Shown here: positions 1-9,263 of the stretch, piece by piece
How the letters are laid out: each line of letters opens with the position of its first letter
Position numbering within the stretch: the first letter of the stretch is position 1
Source of the DNA: Phellopilus nigrolimitatus
Taxonomy: Eukaryota; Basidiomycota; Agaricomycetes; Hymenochaetales; Hymenochaetaceae
Length of the DNA stretch: 34,636 bases
Direction of reading: 5' to 3'
Assembly: GCA_021029095.1 (NCBI GenBank)
Contig: JAJOHG010000271.1
Location: forward strand, 1 to 34,636
The notes under the pieces: generated by a model
Seen by the model: the letters and a program-made list of their open reading frames with translations, nothing else
Databases searched by the model: none
What the model was told of the DNA's origin: nothing
Translations under genes and position numbers: made by a program

Positions 1-2
1 AC

Positions 3-116
3 AGTCGCGAGAGGAATGAAAGCGACGACAGGGCGCGGACGCCCCCTCCGCCGGCGGATGCGGACGAGCCAAAGAAGAACGGTGATGTTGAGCACACGAC
101 GCCGTCTGAGCATTAA
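3..116 (+). CDS. 3' end of an unidentified gene (partial)
   Basis: An open frame enters from the left edge and ends at TAA 114-116. It encodes about 37 residues of a hydrophilic, proline- and acid-rich tail (PPPPADADEP is visible near the middle). Nothing in it identifies the family, so it is only the C-terminus of a gene that lies mainly outside the window. Two AATAAA motifs follow about 175-200 nt after the stop, consistent with a 3' UTR. The next gene is convergent. The frame could still be fortuitous because it is short. Confidence 0.45.
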   Translation, partial: SRERNESDDRARTPPPPADADEPKKNGDVEHTTPSEH

Positions 117-471
117 AAAATCCCCCGCGAACATTTTTTGCACTGCACCCTTGAGGTATTGACAACTTTTTTCCATCTAGCTTCCTTTCATGCATTCCCT
201 TTGTCTTCACTGACGTGTGGTTATCTTCTGTTTCGTCTTGACACAAGACTTTACCGTTTACCCTTCTGATAGCGTACTGTCCTCTTTCAATAAAAAATGA
301 GTACGGAATTTGCAATAAAATGGCAGAACTTCGTTGCTGAAATTCAGCGAGAACACATTGCGTGATGTAAGTATAACAAAAGTATGACATGAACAAACAG
401 ATTGCAACTACAACACAAGTCTAAATGTACACGTCCAAATCTTTCATCTTTGACCAACGCCCGATTGCGGC
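117..471. other. Convergent intergenic region, 355 bp
   Basis: AT-richer spacer between the left-edge + strand gene and the 3' end of eIF2-gamma on the - strand. Apart from the two AATAAA motifs it holds no open frame or RNA gene that I can support. Confidence 0.6.
289..319 (+). terminator. Candidate polyadenylation signals (two AATAAA)
   Basis: AATAAA occurs at 289-294 and again at 314-319, downstream of the + strand stop codon at 114-116, in the intergenic space between two convergent genes. They fit poly(A) signals for the left-edge gene. The motif is only loosely conserved in fungi, so this is a weak call. Confidence 0.3.
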
Positions 472-2208
472 CTAGTCCACCTCGAGGACCGTCCCGCGCT
501 GCACGCTCCCCCACCCGACGAGCCGCCAGTGCTTCTCGATGCGGCGCGAGAGCGCGACCTTCTCACCGACTTCCGTGCACGCAGGTGCAGTGAGCTGGAT
601 CTTCGCGAGGTCCGCCTTGACGCTGAGCACCCGCCCCCCGGTCGACGTCGAGCCGATGTTGATCAGCAGCAGCTCGTTCTTCACGAGCTTCGTCACCTTC
701 GTCGTCTTCTTGTCCTCTGTCTTGACGCCCAGCAGGCGCCGCAGGAGGAACAAACTGATCTCGAGCTCTGCTCACGCAGACGGACGGGCGTAAGCGCACG
801 GAAGAAAATGTGGGAAGGATGGCGCAACGCACCGGTGTAGATCTGGGGCAGCTTGCCCACCGCGCCGAGCACCTGCCCAACGAGCCTATCCGCGCGGCAC
901 AGCGTCGGGTCGATCATCGTGCCCACGCCGATGAGCCCGCCGGGCACCGCGAACTGCAGCTGGTTGTTCTCCGCAAGCAGCGTAACTATGCGACTGAAGA
1001 TCGGGCGGCAGCGGTTGCGGCCCTGCTGGTCCTTCGTGACGATGCCCGGGCGGATCTCGACGCGCATGCCGAGCGTGAGCACGCCCGTGAGGATCGAGCC
1101 GCCCGCGACGCCGCCCTTCAGGTCGTCGACCTCCGCGCCGGGCTTGTTCACGTCGAACGAGCGGATGACGATCAGCCGCGGCGACGACGTGAAGTCCCGC
1201 ACCGGGATCGGGATCCGCTTCACGATGTACTCGTTCACTGCGTCGATGTTGTATTTTAGCTGCGCGGAGATCGGCACGATGGGCGACGCCTCCGCCACGG
1301 TGCCTGTATGCGCGCAGAACCGTCTCAGCTCTGTAGCAGAAGTTTTTATTTCTTAGTTGGCGCAACGCACCTTTTACAAACGCGGTGATACTCTTCTGGT
1401 GCTCGAGCGCCTGTGCCTCCTTGATCAGGTCGACCTTGTTTTGCAGAATGATGATGTTCTGGAGTTTCATGATCTCCACGGCGGCGAGATGTTCAGAAGT
1501 CTGGGGCTGCGGGCACGACTCATTCCCGGCGATGAGAAGGAGCGCAGCATCCATGACTGCCGCGCCGTTCAGCATGGTGGCCATGAGGATATCGTGTCCG
1601 GGACAATCGACGAAGGAGACATGCCGGAGCAGCTTCATGCGATGCCCGCACCCAGGGCGCTCGCACGGCGGGCGATCCTCCTTGTCGGAGCGGTACGAGC
1701 GGTAGCAGCCTGGTCGCGGGCACGCCTCGTTCTCGCATTTATATATCTATTTCTTGCCGCCGTGAGATGGAAAAGCATGAGAGAAAAGCGGGGTGCGACT
1801 CACTTTTGCATTCGCGTAGCCCAGTTTTATGGTAATGTTTCGGACGAGCTCGTTCTTAAAGCGCACGGTCATGACCCCCGAGATGGCTTTCACCACTGTC
1901 GACTTCCCGTGCGCGACATGCCCGATTGTGCCTGTAATATTTCGTATTTAGCAATGAGCACTTCGCATTCGGCACGACTGTAATGAAATTTATGTACCAA
2001 GATTTATAGTCGCCTAACAGAACAAGGCAATGAGCTCAACGCGCGCGACGATATCACTAAGACAGCAGACACGCACCTGCTTGGAAATAACCTCGGGCGA
2101 CAAGGGCGAGAGCTTTGTCGGGTCGATCTCGACGGTCTCGATTTCTTCCTCCTCTACCTCGTCCTCAGAGTCCGACTCATCGTGGGGTCGTTGGAGCATT
2201 TCGGCCAT
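472..2208 (-). CDS. GCD11: Translation initiation factor eIF2 subunit gamma
   Basis: GTP-binding core subunit of eIF2, which with alpha and beta carries initiator Met-tRNA to the 40S ribosome in the cytoplasm. Exons on the - strand: 2077-2208, 1998-2013, 1804-1931, 1371-1746, 833-1303, 472-767. They join in phase to 472 residues, close to the usual family length. Visible motifs are an acidic N-terminus (1-30), G1 GHVAHGKST at 53-61, a Cys-rich zinc knuckle with Cys 96, 101, 106, 120 and 125, G3 DCPGH at 139-143, G4 NKVD at 195-198 and G5 SAQ at 230-232. Domains II and III follow to the end. The start is the first Met of the exon-1 frame, MAEMLQRP. Introns are 57-67 nt. Exon 2 is only 16 nt and supplies ATINL plus the first base of G50, just before the P-loop. 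Nothing is broken. An eIF2-alpha remnant lies 0.9 kb upstream on the same strand. The symbol follows the yeast name. Confidence 0.96.
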
Positions 2209-2713
2209 CTTGAGCGTTGGCGATGGCTATTTTGTTGTGTGGTGTGACTTTTTTGCGGGCTCGGCTTGGACGATGAGCTCGACGGCGACGGCGATGGCAC
2301 TGACTTTCTGGTACGCCACGCGAGGATGACTCAAAAACTTAGTGTGACGCATCGTGACGCTCATTTTCATCCGATGGCTTCAGCAACCGTGTAGATGCCT
2401 GCTTTATCTATCTTATGAATCCTATTTCTGAGGAAATCCTCTCAGCGACGTTCAGCATAAGCTCCGTTCTTGCCGCAAAATCGCTACCATGAGCAACATT
2501 GAAAGACTACATCAATGGACTGCCAGTGGATGGGCCGACGAGCTAATAAAGAGTTAGCATTTTTTGCGAATCGTTTACGGTGAGCCAACAATTAGTAGAG
2601 ATGATTGTTGGGTGACTTGATTTCTCTTCCATCACTAGCACCGGGTTCTCTTGAAATAAGATACCCAGCTTGTGCCATCGTGGCTCAAGGGTGTGCTTAG
2701 GGCTCCGCAACGT

Positions 2714-2846
2714 ACCCGTATACATATTAGGGCATACCACGAGTCTTTAGAACCCGTGGAAACCCGTGACCCGACCCCGACTGCAGATCCGTGGGAAACA
2801 GATTGTTGCGGGTCCGGGTTGAGAATATTCAATTTTTCAATACCCG
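2714..2846. repeat. Cluster of ACCCG/CGGGT motifs, possible transposon remnant
   Basis: ACCCG occurs at 2714, 2752, 2762, 2769 and 2842, and its reverse complement CGGGT at 2809 and 2815: seven copies in 133 bp. Short subterminal repeats of this kind occur near the ends of some DNA transposons and MITEs. I could not define terminal inverted repeats or a target-site duplication, so a remnant is only inferred. Confidence 0.3.
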
Positions 2847-2959
2847 CAGGTACATGTAGTTCATGGATATTTAAGGAGTGGTTCATTCATTTTTATATTG
2901 TCTGAGTTCAGATGCAAACTTTACGCACGCGGCACTCGAACGCACTTCCCCATAACGAG

Positions 2960-2995
2960 TTTTCCTTTCCTTTCTTTTCTTTTTCTTTTTCTTTT
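2960..2995. repeat. Pure pyrimidine tract (36 nt)
   Basis: An uninterrupted run of T and C with the form (T3-5 C)n between 2960 and 2995. It lies in AT-rich intergenic DNA. It is a simple low-complexity sequence with no assigned role. Confidence 0.7.
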
Positions 2996-3110
2996 GTTAT
3001 AATATTTCTTTCTCGGATTTTTGCTCGTGTACACTGATTTATGCTAATACACTGCAGTACAATATATATCTTATTTTTTTGCAAATACAGCAAATGTCAG
3101 GAAAGCCTTT

Positions 3111-3905
3111 TTACTCCTCAGCTTCTTCTTCGCGCCCGACACTTCTTGATTTTCGGCGTTGGCCTTCGCCATGAGCTGTGCGAGGTCTTGCTCCTCAATC
3201 TCCGACATCGTCTTTGGCTAAAGTATCCAGAGATCCAGAGTCATTAGTCATTATCCGTATATAAGAGCAAGAAAAGTGGGACGCACCTTCATCCTGACGA
3301 CCAAATTTCCCGCCCGCTCCCTCGATCGTGCTTTGTATCGTCTCAATCGCCCGCTCTAGCCGCTCGACCGCCGAATACTTGTCCGTCGCATTCGTCCCGA
3401 GCACGTACAACGGCGGCGCAACGAGCTTCGCCTTAATTGGCACAGCCTCCGTGCTCGCCGCCTCCCCTGCGCGCAGCGCGCGCTTGACTGCGTCAATACC
3501 CGCCTCCGTGTAGCACGTCAGCTCCACGTCCGCACGCAACTTGATTGGCTGTGACGTCAATCGCCGCGCGATAGTGGCCGTCAGCTGCGCGAGCGTCGCG
3601 CCCGACGGCGCTGGTGTCAGCGAGGCGAATACTTTTTCGGGCTCCCTAAGAGAAGTGCGTAAGCATTAAAGAACGAGTCTCGAAAGAGGGCAGACGCACG
3701 TCAGCGCGAGCTTGAAGGCATCGTACGGGTGCCCGTAATGTTTCCCCAGCGGCCACACGATTTGGTCGTACAGACTCCAAGCGGGCCTCCTCACTGCCGC
3801 CCGCCTGGGCTGCGGCCTCCTCCTCCTCTTCCGCACTCGTAACCGTACCTGCCTCTGCCTTCGCCGCTGCGTCCGCCGCAAGCTCCTTTGTGCGGCGTAC
3901 ATCTC
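3111..3905 (-). pseudogene. eIF2 subunit alpha, truncated and frame-broken remnant
   Basis: Homologous to the C-terminal two thirds of eIF2-alpha (SUI2 family). The helical-domain stretch LYDQIVWPLGKHYGH sits in the exon above 3700. After an intron at 3646-3699, exon 3287-3645 encodes TEPEKVF, then IKLRADVELTCY and the alpha/beta domain to KFGRQDE. The next intron (3218-3286) leads into a frame that stops at 3195-3197. The expected tail, SEIEEQDLAQLMAKANAENQ, is present but in another frame, and the final acidic GEEEAEE-stop frame (stop 3111-3113) differs again. Upstream of LYDQ the acidic linker ending EEARLES is also out of frame. The whole N-terminal S1 domain, which carries the regulatory phospho-serine, is absent: the similarity stops near 3905, where the protease gene ends. 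Truncation plus at least three frame breaks argues for a pseudogene; sequencing errors could explain single breaks but not the missing domain. Confidence 0.78.
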
Positions 3906-3923
3906 GACGAGCTAGTCGACCAT

Positions 3924-5766
3924 CTAGGCGGCGACGACGTCGTAGAGGAAGGAGTTGGGGAGGTGCTTCTTGACCTCCTGGTCGAGGTACGAGTAGGGCG
4001 TGAGGTAGGTGACGTCGGTCCTGCCGGTGGTGCCGGCGCCTCCGTTGAGCATCCCGACGATGCGGCCCTTCCTGTCGAGCACGATGGAGCCGGAGTCGCC
4101 CGGGGCGGAGAAGGGGCCGTTGGTGTTGCCGTAGGGCAGCACGGCGATCTCCATCGAGACCTCCTTGATGCCGTACTCGTTGAAGTTGCGCGTGAACGAC
4201 TCCATCCCGGTCACGCGGCCGATGGTCGTGCCCGTCGTCAGACCGTGCTTGACGACGAGGAGGCACTCTTCCCCGCTGGCGTCGAGCTGGCCGGGGCTAC
4301 GGATCTCCTCGGGCGGGACGACGCCGTACGCCTGCAGAAGACCGTCCTCCGGGTACTCGTAGTCGGCCTGGGACTCCGGGTCGGGGAACATGATCTTGCC
4401 CCACTCCAGCGACGAGATGTTGCCGCCTGGAACGTCATGGTCAGCGCAAAAGTTACGAGAGACGGATTATGAGAGCGGCCAAAGGATGGAAAGAGGAAGA
4501 AAGAAAGAAAGAACACATACCAATGTAGACCTTGTTTCCCCTAAACGTAGCCCAGTCGAACTTGTCGTCGTAGAGCTCGACGAGGGCCCAGTCGCGAGTG
4601 TAGCCGTAGGGAGGGGCGTTGACGGCGATGGACTCGACGTGGACGACGGCGCCGATGACGCGCTGCTCCGGGATGGTCCAGCGCTTGAGGATCTCGTTGT
4701 GGAACGTGTCGATCTCGACAATCTTGGCCTTCGCCTTCGCGACCAGGTCCTGGTTCTCCTTCCGCTTCTCGGCCGTCTTCGTCGACTCTCCGTCCTTGGG
4801 CTCGCCCAGCCGGCGCAGGACCGTCTCCCAGTCCCGGACGGAGCGGTCGAGGTCGGCGATGGCGCCCATCATGCCCTTGAGCGCGTTGGTGTAGGCCGAG
4901 TTGCCGAGCGCGATGACCTGCTCGCGCGGACTGCGCGCCTTCTTGCGCGCCAGGCCCGTGTTGGGATGGACGGGCGGCGGGCGGGCGACGTGGGCGCAGG
5001 TGAGGAGGAAGACGCGCTTGCTGTCGGCGCGCTCGCGGAGGTACAGCGCGCCGGTGCCTTCATAGAAGGGCGTCTTGAGGGGCGCGATGAAGAGGCCGAG
5101 CGTGGGCGCGAAGGGCTGGCGGAGCTCGGGGACCGGGTCGTTTATGGGGTCGAACGAGAGCATCTTCGGGCCGGCCGAGTGGAAGACGACCGACTCGCGG
5201 AAGCCGATCTCGAAGTCGTCGAAGCCAGCCGAGTTTATGAGGAAGGTGACGGCGTCGGCGACCGTGTTGGCGAGCTCGAACGCGAGAGACCTCGGCTCGA
5301 CCCCGATCCAGATCAGGAGCGGGCTGAACCGCTGCTGCCCGGCCTCTGCGAAGCCGAGGCAGTCCATCGACGTCCAGTCGAGTCCGTTGCCGCTGAGCAT
5401 GTCGCAGACCTTCCTGCCGAGCTCGGGCCAGGCAGGCTGCAGGGGATGGCCGTGAACACCTCGAGCTTCTCTGATGATTCTTTGGGACTCGGGGCCGGTG
5501 CGCACGGGCCAGGCCTGCCCGGTCTTGTACACGCAGAGAGCACCGCTGGGCGTGCCGTAGAAGTCGTATGCGGCGTTGGGGTAGAAGATGGAGAGCCGCT
5601 CAGCGTCGGAGATGGGCTTGTCGTCGTCGTCGAGGTTGAGATCAGCGAACTTGTAGGCGGTGGGGGACGCGACAAGCATTATGGTAGGAGAGACGGGGGA
5701 TAACAGGACCTCCTTGCAGGACCCGAGGAACACCTCGTCGACATCGGAGGGGGTTCGGTGAGACAC
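3924..5766 (-). CDS. Trypsin-like serine protease with central coiled coil
   Basis: Exons 4521-5766 and 3924-4426 join in phase across a 94-nt GTATGT...CAG intron to give 582 residues. A chymotrypsin-fold catalytic triad is readable as His259 (LLTCAHV), Asp392 (TRDWALVEL) and Ser527 (APGDSGSIV). The first 230 residues are a separate N-terminal region of unknown function. Residues about 300-365 are highly charged and heptad-like (RDWETVLRRL to LVAKAKAKIVEI), inserted between the His and Asp strands and probably forming a coiled coil. No signal peptide or membrane segment is evident, so an intracellular protein is likely. I start at 5766 (MSHRTPSD); Met30 is a possible alternative. The intron starts with a purine-free TTCTTTC repeat on the coding strand. 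The stop lies about 19 nt from the eIF2-alpha remnant. Substrate and pathway are unknown; fungal genomes hold families of such proteins, mostly uncharacterised. Confidence 0.82.
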
Positions 5767-6211
5767 TGGAGAGCGGACGGTCGGCGACGAGAAGAGACTC
5801 GAAAGGTGAAAGAAGCTTACTGGCTGTGGGGCTTGACATTTTTCGTAGAGAGGGCTAGGAGAGCAGAAGATGGACGCAGTTGGGCAGAGGCAGAAGCAGA
5901 CGCAGCAGCAGAGGCAGAATCAACCGAGTACATATATCGGTTTACTTGAAAATGTGCTGGCAGACATTCTGATCGTTTATATCTTTACATATGTAGATCA
6001 TTGCAAGACAAGCAAGAGCGCTTTCACGCCGCAAACTGCCGTGCACGATGCCGAGTGTGGCTATCATGATCTTCCTCCGATGCTTCTTATATCACTCTCA
6101 AATCAATCCGAGACTCAAGCGTCACACCAGATAGCTGAGCTCTCCAGAACAACAAGCTGAGGCTTAGTCCATTCAAGACACTGTTTCTGCTCCATTGTCT
6201 ATTGCGGCACA
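5767..6211. promoter_or_regulatory. Divergent promoter region, protease / monooxygenase
   Basis: 445 bp separate the start codons of two genes transcribed away from each other, so both promoters must lie here. A GCAG-rich low-complexity stretch spans 5883-5918. AT-rich segments such as 5930-5945 and 5978-5995 could serve as TATA-like elements, but no single site is convincing. Confidence 0.55.
5883..5918. repeat. Degenerate GCAGA/GCAGC short repeat
   Basis: Imperfect tandem copies of a GCAG(A/C)(G/A) unit over about 36 bp, upstream of the protease start. It lies in presumed 5' non-coding sequence. Confidence 0.5.
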
Positions 6212-8046
6212 ATGCAAAGCCAGCCTCGTCTCAAAATAGCTATTAGGTGCGCTTTACGAACAAACACGGACTTAGATTACACATAACCAGTTCGTGTAGC
6301 GGAGGCGGGATCGGCGGGCTTACCTTAGCGTTCGTGTTGAACAAGTACGCGGCGGGCAACATAGACATCGACATCTATGAGGCCGCTCCACAGTTCGCGG
6401 AGGTCGGCGCGGGGATTACCGTCTGGCAGCGCACGCGCAATGTCCTACAGACGCTCGGACTAGGCGACGTGCTCACGCAAAAGGCGGTTTCGCCCCCGGT
6501 TAATTTCAGAAAGAGCGACAGCCGCGACGGCGGTTTCGAGTTCAGCCAATTTGATGTGCCCTGTGAGTCTTGTCGTCCGCGTAGGCAAGCTCGAAGCATC
6601 CAGTTAATTGGAGATCAATTATGTTTAATTTTCGATCGTATGCAGTTGGCTCCGTTGCGCTCCACCGCGCGGAGATGCTCAAGCTGCTCACGGACCAGCT
6701 GACCCCCGCGTCCGCTCCGATTTTAAAAACGCACTTCTCCAAGCGACTCATCTCTTACGAGCAAGACTCCAGCGGAACGACACTTCGCTTCGAAGACGGG
6801 AGCTCCGCTCGTGCAGATGTGCTTGTCGGGGCGGATGGGCTCGGCTCGCCGACGCGCAGGGCGATGTACGATAACCTGACCCAAGCCGCAGACGCAGAGA
6901 GTGCGAAGAGCCTCCAGAAGCTCGCACAGCCGACCTGGACAGGCACGCATGCATACCGCGCTTTAATCGAGAGGGCGAGACTAGCGGCTCTCGCACCAGA
7001 CCACCCAGCGCTTACTCAAGGCTTGATCGTAAGTGTCTTCTAAAAAACTTCAGCGATTCTGGATTGACCTCGATTGATCACCTGCTTTCTACTTTTTCGT
7101 AAAATCCAGTGGTTTGGAAAAGATAAAGTAAGAAGGCCTCTACGACTGCTATTATCGACGTATCACTGACAGCGTTTTTCTTCATGCGCTTATTATAGCA
7201 TGTCATTTCGTACCCCATATCAGCGACTGTCATAAACATCTTGTTCTATGTCACGACTCCCGCAGGCTTAGGTTCGACGCTCGAGGGCCCGTCCGTGGTC
7301 GATGCATCCAAAGAAGAAGTGACTGAGCATTTTAAAGACTGGGAAGAAAATATCCGTGTTCTTGCTGACGTGGGTGTGTCCATAACACGGGGTTTTACTA
7401 ATAACACTCTCTAATCGTGGTCTGGGAAACTCGGTCAGCTCGTAACAAACTCATCGAAGTGGGCGATTAGCCATGTACGCGGCTTGCCTACCTACGTCGA
7501 CGGACGCGTTGCGCTCCTTGGGGACTCTGTGCGTGTAGACGTTTTTCACCTTTCCATTCTTATTTTTGTCCGCGAGAAGTATGCTCAACACGTTCGTTCT
7601 GTATTAGGCACATGCAATGGGTCCGCACCTTGGTGCAGGGGCTGGCCAGGCAATTGAGGCAACTAACACGCTACTTCTTTTTTTCTTTGGCTACTTTTAC
7701 TGAATGAAGATTGCAGGATGCATACGTCCTCGGGCGACTCCTCGCGCTTCCTTCGGTAACACCCGCCAGTATCCCCGAAGTACTGAAGATCTACGACACC
7801 GTGCGACGCCCCTTTGCGAACGACGTCGTCGAGCGCTCGCTCACGATAGGATTCCTCTACGAGCTCGAGCGCAGCCACCTTCCGCCGGGCATCGACGCGG
7901 CGAAACTCGAGGCGGGCGAGCGGGAAGAGCTGAAGAAGCTGGTGGAGGAGGCATACCGGATCTGGAGCGTCCACTGGGAGAGAACGCCCGAGGAGGACTG
8001 GGTGCGTGCGCGGGAGATGGCGGACGCGGCAGGCAGGGACTCGTAG
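6212..8046 (+). CDS. FAD-dependent monooxygenase, salicylate hydroxylase-like
   Basis: Class A flavoprotein monooxygenase (FAD_binding_3 type), expected to hydroxylate a small aromatic or polyketide-like substrate using NAD(P)H and oxygen. Exons: 6212-6246, 6300-6562, 6646-7028, 7110-7127, 7199-7369, 7439-7528, 7608-7658, 7717-8046, giving 446 residues. Visible motifs are the Rossmann GxGxxG at 13-18 (ISGGGIGG), the DG motif at 163-164 (LVGADGLGS), and the FAD ribityl-binding GD motif at 317-318 followed by AHAMGPHLGAGAGQAIED. The frame is intact. The start is the Met 11 codons before the first intron, which splits the Ser just ahead of the GxGxxG. Exon 4 is 18 nt (WFGKDK). Intron 7 (7659-7716) has a GC donor; no GT donor restores the conserved AIEDAYVLGR. 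No biosynthetic partner genes are nearby, so the substrate cannot be inferred. Confidence 0.93.
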
Positions 8047-9263
8047 AAAATTCAAGCGGCAAATATTTTGTTTATCATATGAAATACAAATTCTTGGACG
8101 AGCCACATGCATACTACCATACCGGGGAACATACTCTCACCCTGCCGGTGGGTCAAGGGGAAGAGTAGATGTATAGAGCCTTGCTATCATATATATCGAA
8201 GCACTCATCCCTTCCCGCAGACTAATTAACGTATCCGCTCGGGCAATCAGTCTTCTGACTTATCGGTTCGCCATATATACCTCTCTATGAGTCCCGCAGC
8301 AACAAGCCTCATCGCAAATAGCCGAACAGCGGTCATAGCGAAGCGGTCGAAGCATCGGTCGCGATGAAAGAGCGCCGCGAAGAACGGCGCATGGTGTAAG
8401 ACTTTGTCACGACTGTGTAGTATGCCTGCCTATCTTCACGAGGTGACCTCTGCACATACCGGCCATCCAGTGAGAGGCAGGCTTGCTGCGCACATGTGAA
8501 CTTCAGCAACTCCAATTTGGAGATAAGCAGCTCGGAAAAAAATAAAGGTGCCGCATTAGAGTGTGTCTCTGCGGTCCCGTTCGTTGAAAATAAGGATTTG
8601 GGAAAGAGATAAAAGACCCGGAAGCAAACCCTTGGCGGCGACGCACTTAGGCGAAAATACAAGGTAATCGTCACCAGCGTCCCAAAAGGGGACGATCGCC
8701 ACCCGATCACCAAACACGTGGAAACCAGGCCAATATACGCGCCACGAAACCACCGAGCTCAAGTCCGTCACTCTATCCCACTTGCTCTTCGAGTCCAGCG
8801 TTCTCGCGCTTTAGAGCGCTTTAAAAAAAGCGGCAGGGACTTCGCCCAGTCCAATAAATCATTTTTATCGGAACACCAGGCAATAGTTGTTTGGCCCGAT
8901 TCCCGAGGAGACAAAAAGAACGGACCATCAGTGCATCTTCCATACGCCACGGCTAACACGCAAACCTCACTTTCCATTTGTCCGTTTACTCATCAGGTCC
9001 CCGCACTGCTGCCCAGCTCTCCATCACACGGCACTGCTGGTTTGCTGCACACCGCCGTGCTGAGTCAAAATCCCGAGTTTTCCTCGCCCTACCAGCTCTT
9101 CCCCGACCGTCTCGGGAATTCCGCCTCCCGATTGTACGCCCGCCGCGCAGCTTGAGACACACCCAGACTCCATAGGATCGCCATAGCGCGACGGATCGTC
9201 GACTTTCTCCAGAAGACCAGACAGACGCGAAGCTTAGAAAGCACAGAGACCGGAAAAGTAGCA
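8047..9263. other. Intergenic region, 1.2 kb
   Basis: Lies between the monooxygenase stop and the next + strand start. Short frames on both strands have no family resemblance. The right end must hold the promoter and 5' leader of the gene at 9264. I see no RNA gene or repeat of note. Confidence 0.5.

Larger units (their letters stand above)
2209..3110. other. Intergenic region with eIF2-gamma promoter and repeat-like patch
   Basis: About 900 bp without a convincing gene. It must contain the promoter of eIF2-gamma at its left end. The middle carries a cluster of ACCCG/CGGGT motifs (2714-2846), and the right end a 36-nt pure pyrimidine tract (2960-2995). Short open frames here show no family resemblance. 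Confidence 0.55.

Noticed and set aside
3646..4266. A 206-codon - strand frame overlapping the protease end and the eIF2-alpha remnant.
   Set aside because: Arg/His-rich low-complexity translation in the wrong frame for the protease. Only its last part is relevant, as the shifted linker of the eIF2-alpha remnant.
4390..5703. A 437-codon open frame on the + strand, exactly antisense to the protease exon.
   Set aside because: It is rich in Val, Glu, Gly and Arg and mirrors the GC-rich third codon positions of the protease. The protease frame has a catalytic triad and homology; the antisense frame has none.
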